The translations under genes and the position numbers were made by a program. The notes beneath the pieces were generated by a model, which saw nothing but the letters and a program-made list of their open reading frames with translations, made no database searches and had not been told where the DNA came from. A stretch of 17,974 nt of DNA from Bremia lactucae (lineage: Eukaryota > Oomycota > Peronosporomycetes > Peronosporales > Peronosporaceae): assembly GCF_004359215.1 (NCBI RefSeq), contig NC_090623.1, positions 80,421 through 98,394 of the forward strand, written 5' to 3'. This document shows positions 15,677-17,974 of this stretch, piece after piece. Position 1 is the stretch's first letter. The number at the start of each line of letters is the position of its first letter.

Positions 15677-16167
15677 TTTGATAGACCTTGCTTGGCAAGG
15701 GGATTTTAGTTGGGTTTTCTTACAAGTTGACGTTTACCTAAATGATTTCATTAAGGCAACACGGAAGTTTAGATGCCTCTAATTGGCTACATACTTTATT
15801 GAAATTAAAAAGAAGAAACAATGCAACCCTCTCTAAGTGCCGATTCTTGACGAGAAATTTGTGTATGAGGTGGTACAGAAGCCACATTGACATTGGTAAA
15901 TTTAGCTCGCACTCGACACTAACATAACCGTTACCGAATGTATTTCTTCTTACATTTCTATTATGAAAATAAAAGCTATTATCGAAAAAAGTAAGGAGAA
16001 ATACGTACAGTAAACGGGCCTAAAAAGACATGAGAATTATTGGAAAGTACATCTATATTACTTACATCATAACACACTTCAATATGCGCAGCAGAAAGCA
16101 GCAGAGTATAAACACGATACTCGACAGAAATTCAGAACTGGCTTTGACACGGCAACAGTCAAAGTGT
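15677..16167. other. Upstream region of VPS15
   Basis: This AT-rich, roughly 490-bp spacer should contain the VPS15 promoter and 5' leader on the minus strand. An AATCATTTAGG segment about 65 bp before the ATG loosely resembles an oomycete initiator; the match is too weak to call. Short open frames exist but show no protein-like composition or family resemblance. No RNA gene was recognised. Confidence 0.5.
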
Positions 16168-16227
16168 CAATATAGCGGAGCTACCTCGCTCCTAAAGTCA
16201 GAGGAAGACTTTCAGACTCAGATGGTC
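16168..16227 (-). repeat. LTR fragment at the right edge of the gene island
   Basis: AGCGGAGCTACCTCGCT, followed by a segment with AGGAAGACTTT, matches the reverse complement of 5540-5608 in the small LTR on the left side of the island. The fragment is shorter than the left version, lacking about 25-30 bp between the two matching parts. It sits directly before the start of the right LTR and is probably a remnant of an earlier insertion that the later element landed in. Confidence 0.5.
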
Positions 16228-16269
16228 TGTAACGGGCTAAAGTTGCCCTAATGTTACACAGTCCCCGTT

Positions 16270-16292
16270 AAGTACACTTGGTGTACTTAAGG
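16270..16292. repeat. Perfect 10-bp-arm inverted repeat in the right LTR
   Basis: TTAAGTACAC and GTGTACTTAA flank TTG. The left LTR copy keeps most of it but has changes in one arm. Confidence 0.8.
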
Positions 16293-16401
16293 CAATGGTC
16301 AATTACTAAATAATAGTAATTAGACCCAGCACTCGGGTGTGGTGCACATTTGTGAACAACCTTGTGTATGTGATGCATATGGGTGCATTCACATTAGGAG
16401 G

Positions 16402-16445
16402 GATGACGCCCAGCGTCATCCGTGATGACGGTTAGCGTCATCCGT
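16402..16445 (+). repeat. Two tandem 22-bp units, each an inverted repeat
   Basis: The units 16402-16423 and 16424-16445 differ at only three positions. Each contains GATGACG...GCGTCATC, so each can fold on itself. The left LTR copy has a single degenerate unit here, so the duplication is specific to the right copy or was lost on the left. Confidence 0.8.
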
Positions 16446-16957
16446 TACACGAGGTATCTAGAAAGATACGCTCGCAATACATACTAAGTGTTATCGATAG
16501 TGATGACATTTTAATTAATTAAAAAAGGTATTATATTTAATACGATTAAATATAAATCAGTCTGAAAACTGCTTCCTACGTGATAAGTGCGCACGAGGAG
16601 ACGGATTACCGCTCCCGTGACGACACTTTACCAGAGTTCTTAGTGTGTTGGGTGAGGTCGCTTGCGCGCTCACCATAACTACCTCACTGCACGCAAGAGA
16701 ATCAGGTTAAACCGCTTTCTCGCTGTGCTAGGGTGTGTGTCTAAGTCGAGCGTGGCCGCATTAAAACGTGCTCGCCTACACTTAGTAGCACTTGAAATCC
16801 TTCCCACGACCCGCATCTCTGCGTGTGTACGTGAGAATGAGCCTCAACATTGATTGGGCTAATTTTCCCCACCTCTTCCAACATCATCGGGAGGTGGCAG
16901 GGCTTATGGCGCAGGGACTTGACGAACAAGCTCTGGCCAGGCTCCTGGGTAGTCCTC

Positions 16958-16977
16958 CTGAGCAACATGTTGCTCAG
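16958..16977. repeat. Perfect 20-bp palindrome inside right gag
   Basis: This is the same CTGAGCAACATGTTGCTCAG as in the left copy (949-968), located 121 bp into gag and four bases before the premature stop. Both copies are unchanged across it although the surrounding sequence has diverged. Confidence 0.85.
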
Positions 16978-17739
16978 TTGTAGCAGTTTGAGGAACTCGT
17001 GCTCGGACAGCGGAGGGCCGCGTCCGAGGCACAAGGCCATGCTGCGGCGGAGTCCGTAACTCAGACTCAGGATGAGTTGAGGCATGAGCAGGCTCGGAGT
17101 GAGGCTTTCAACAGGACTGTTGAGATACTCTCTGCCCGGCCGCGTCAGCCGGGGCCCATTCGGATGGACCCGCCCAAGTTCGATGGAACTGTAGCGCACA
17201 CGTTTATCTACTGGTTTTTAGCCGAGAACCATTGCGTTGTCGCGCAGCTCATCGAGGACGACAGCCGGATGATTTCGTTCACCATGTCGCATCTGCGCGG
17301 TAAGGCCTCAAAGTGGGCTTACACGGCGCTTACGGCGGACAGAAAGGTGTTCCCAACATGGGCGATCTCTAAGGAAAAGATTCGCGCCATGTACCAGCCG
17401 CCGAACAACGAAGTGTTGCTTCAGGCGCGCATCTCTGGAGCGCGACAGGCGAAGCGATTTCTGCAAGAGCATGTGCAAGAGATGCGCTCGCTGTCGGCGT
17501 CCATTGCCGTTGGTCCGATTCCGGAGCACAGTAAGGTGCCTAAGTTTATGAATGGACAATGGGATGGCCCATCGCGACAGGCCCTTTTCAGAAAGGTGCC
17601 GTCGACGATGGAAGAGGCAATCCAAATTGCCTTAGTTGAGGAGCAATCCTACAAATGTGCCTCGGCGACAGCTTGGTATAAGCCGTCGGCCAAGAGGTCA
17701 GATCCCACTCCCATGGAGTTAGGCAATGCAGACGTCGTC

Positions 17740-17781
17740 TGCTATAAATGCGGCAAGCGCGGCCATATGATGGCTCGCTGC
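17740..17781 (+). other. CCHC zinc knuckle of gag
   Basis: The Cys, Cys, His and Cys of a C-X2-C-X4-H-X4-C nucleocapsid motif are all present in CYKCGKRGHMMARC. In retroelement Gag proteins this knuckle binds the RNA genome. In the left copy the codon for the first Cys is a stop. Confidence 0.9.
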
Positions 17782-17919
17782 TATGCCAGGGTCCCTGCTG
17801 GGGCGAAGACGCCCAGCAAGAGGACTCCCTACCCAAAGGGCGATGGCAAGAAAAAGCGTGCGAGACGCATGAGTTCTGCATCGACCACTGAGGGGTCGGG
17901 AAATGCAGGAGCGCAGTAG

Positions 17920-17974
17920 GGGCGGGATGCCCTACTGACGCGGACTCTGAAGCTACCCCTAAGTTCAGAGTTGT
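17920..17974 (+). pseudogene. Start of the pol region after gag (cut by the window end)
   Basis: Directly after the gag TAG the same frame stays open to the window end and reads GRDALLTRTLKLPLSSEL. The frame is too short to identify as protease, but its position fits the gag-pol junction. Whether it is reached by readthrough, or the TAG is a mutated sense codon, cannot be told from this window. Confidence 0.45.

Larger units (their letters stand above)
16228..16836 (+). repeat. 5' LTR and leader of the right gypsy element
   Basis: It begins TGTAACGGGC and is collinear from 16261 with the reverse complement of 1001-1550. It contains a perfect inverted repeat (16270-16292), a 22-bp tandem repeat (16402-16445), a hairpin around 16450-16474 and an AT-rich part with TATAAAT near 16548. 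The LTR end is uncertain. CCGTTACA at 16441-16448 mirrors the start and would give a 221-bp LTR, but the left copy reads CCGTTACG there and no TGG-type primer site follows. The remainder up to the gag ATG would then be leader. Confidence 0.7.
16837..17919 (+). pseudogene. Ty3/gypsy gag with one internal stop, right copy
   Basis: From ATG 16837 the frame runs 361 codons to TAG 17917-17919. Only one premature stop interrupts it, TAG at 16981-16983 (codon 49), where the left copy has GAG (945-943). The N-terminal part is Glu/Gln-rich. The capsid-like core contains PPKFDG, QLIEDDSRM, MSHLRGKASKWAY and MRSLSASIAVGPIPEH. A CCHC zinc knuckle, CYKCGKRGHMMARC, lies at 17740-17781, and a basic tail follows. 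This protein would assemble the particle and bind element RNA. Initiation at the GTG at 16999 would give a 306-residue product, but ATG 16837 is aligned with the left copy's ATG at 1000 and makes the natural start. With a single nonsense change it is the least damaged retroelement gene here. Confidence 0.88.

Noticed and set aside
15742..15927. Small plus-strand open frame upstream of VPS15
   Set aside because: It has 61 codons, no recognisable motif and no promoter evidence; expected by chance in this spacer.
16030..16251. Small plus-strand open frame running into the right LTR
   Set aside because: It crosses from the spacer into an LTR fragment and the LTR start, so it is a chance frame.

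Overview
The window looks like nuclear DNA from an oomycete, most likely of the Peronosporales (Phytophthora and downy mildews). The reasons are three long intronless protein genes packed within about 100 bp of each other, a VPS15-type kinase and a guanylate-binding-like GTPase of eukaryotic type, and decayed Ty3/gypsy LTR retrotransposons whose LTRs have TGTAAYGG...CCRTTACA ends. The lineage is judged from sequence style and recalled family resemblance; no search was run.

Layout. Positions 1-5650 are a pile of broken retroelements. A minus-strand gag pseudogene and its 5' LTR/leader occupy 1-1550. A plus-strand pol pseudogene follows (RT, RNase H, integrase; about 1690-4535). Next come an antisense gag-like fragment joined to a 473-bp LTR (4540-5472) and a small plus-strand LTR with a polypurine tract (5484-5650). 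Positions 5963-15676 are a compact island of three host genes: a GBP-like GTPase with a C-terminal PH domain (minus), a NOL12/RRP17 nucleolar RNA-processing protein (plus, divergent from the GTPase with about 100 bp between starts), and a 2006-residue VPS15 (minus, convergent with NOL12, 107 bp between stops). Positions 16168-17974 are a second retroelement, plus strand: an LTR fragment, an LTR/leader, an almost intact gag with a CCHC zinc knuckle, and the first codons of pol, cut by the window end.

The gag/LTR sequences at the two ends are copies of one family in inverted, divergent orientation, so a roughly 1.5-kb inverted repeat brackets the host genes. The three host genes belong to different processes: a dynamin-superfamily GTPase that probably acts at membranes, pre-rRNA processing, and the Vps34 PI3-kinase complex in autophagy and endosomal sorting. 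A membrane/phosphoinositide link between the GTPase-PH protein and VPS15 is possible but is inference only. I found no tRNA, rRNA or CRISPR, and nothing that clearly amounts to a new defence-type system. The most unusual items are the GTPase-PH architecture, a perfect 20-bp palindrome kept in both gag copies, a gag stop kept in both copies with an open frame behind it, and a strong hairpin downstream of the GTPase gene.
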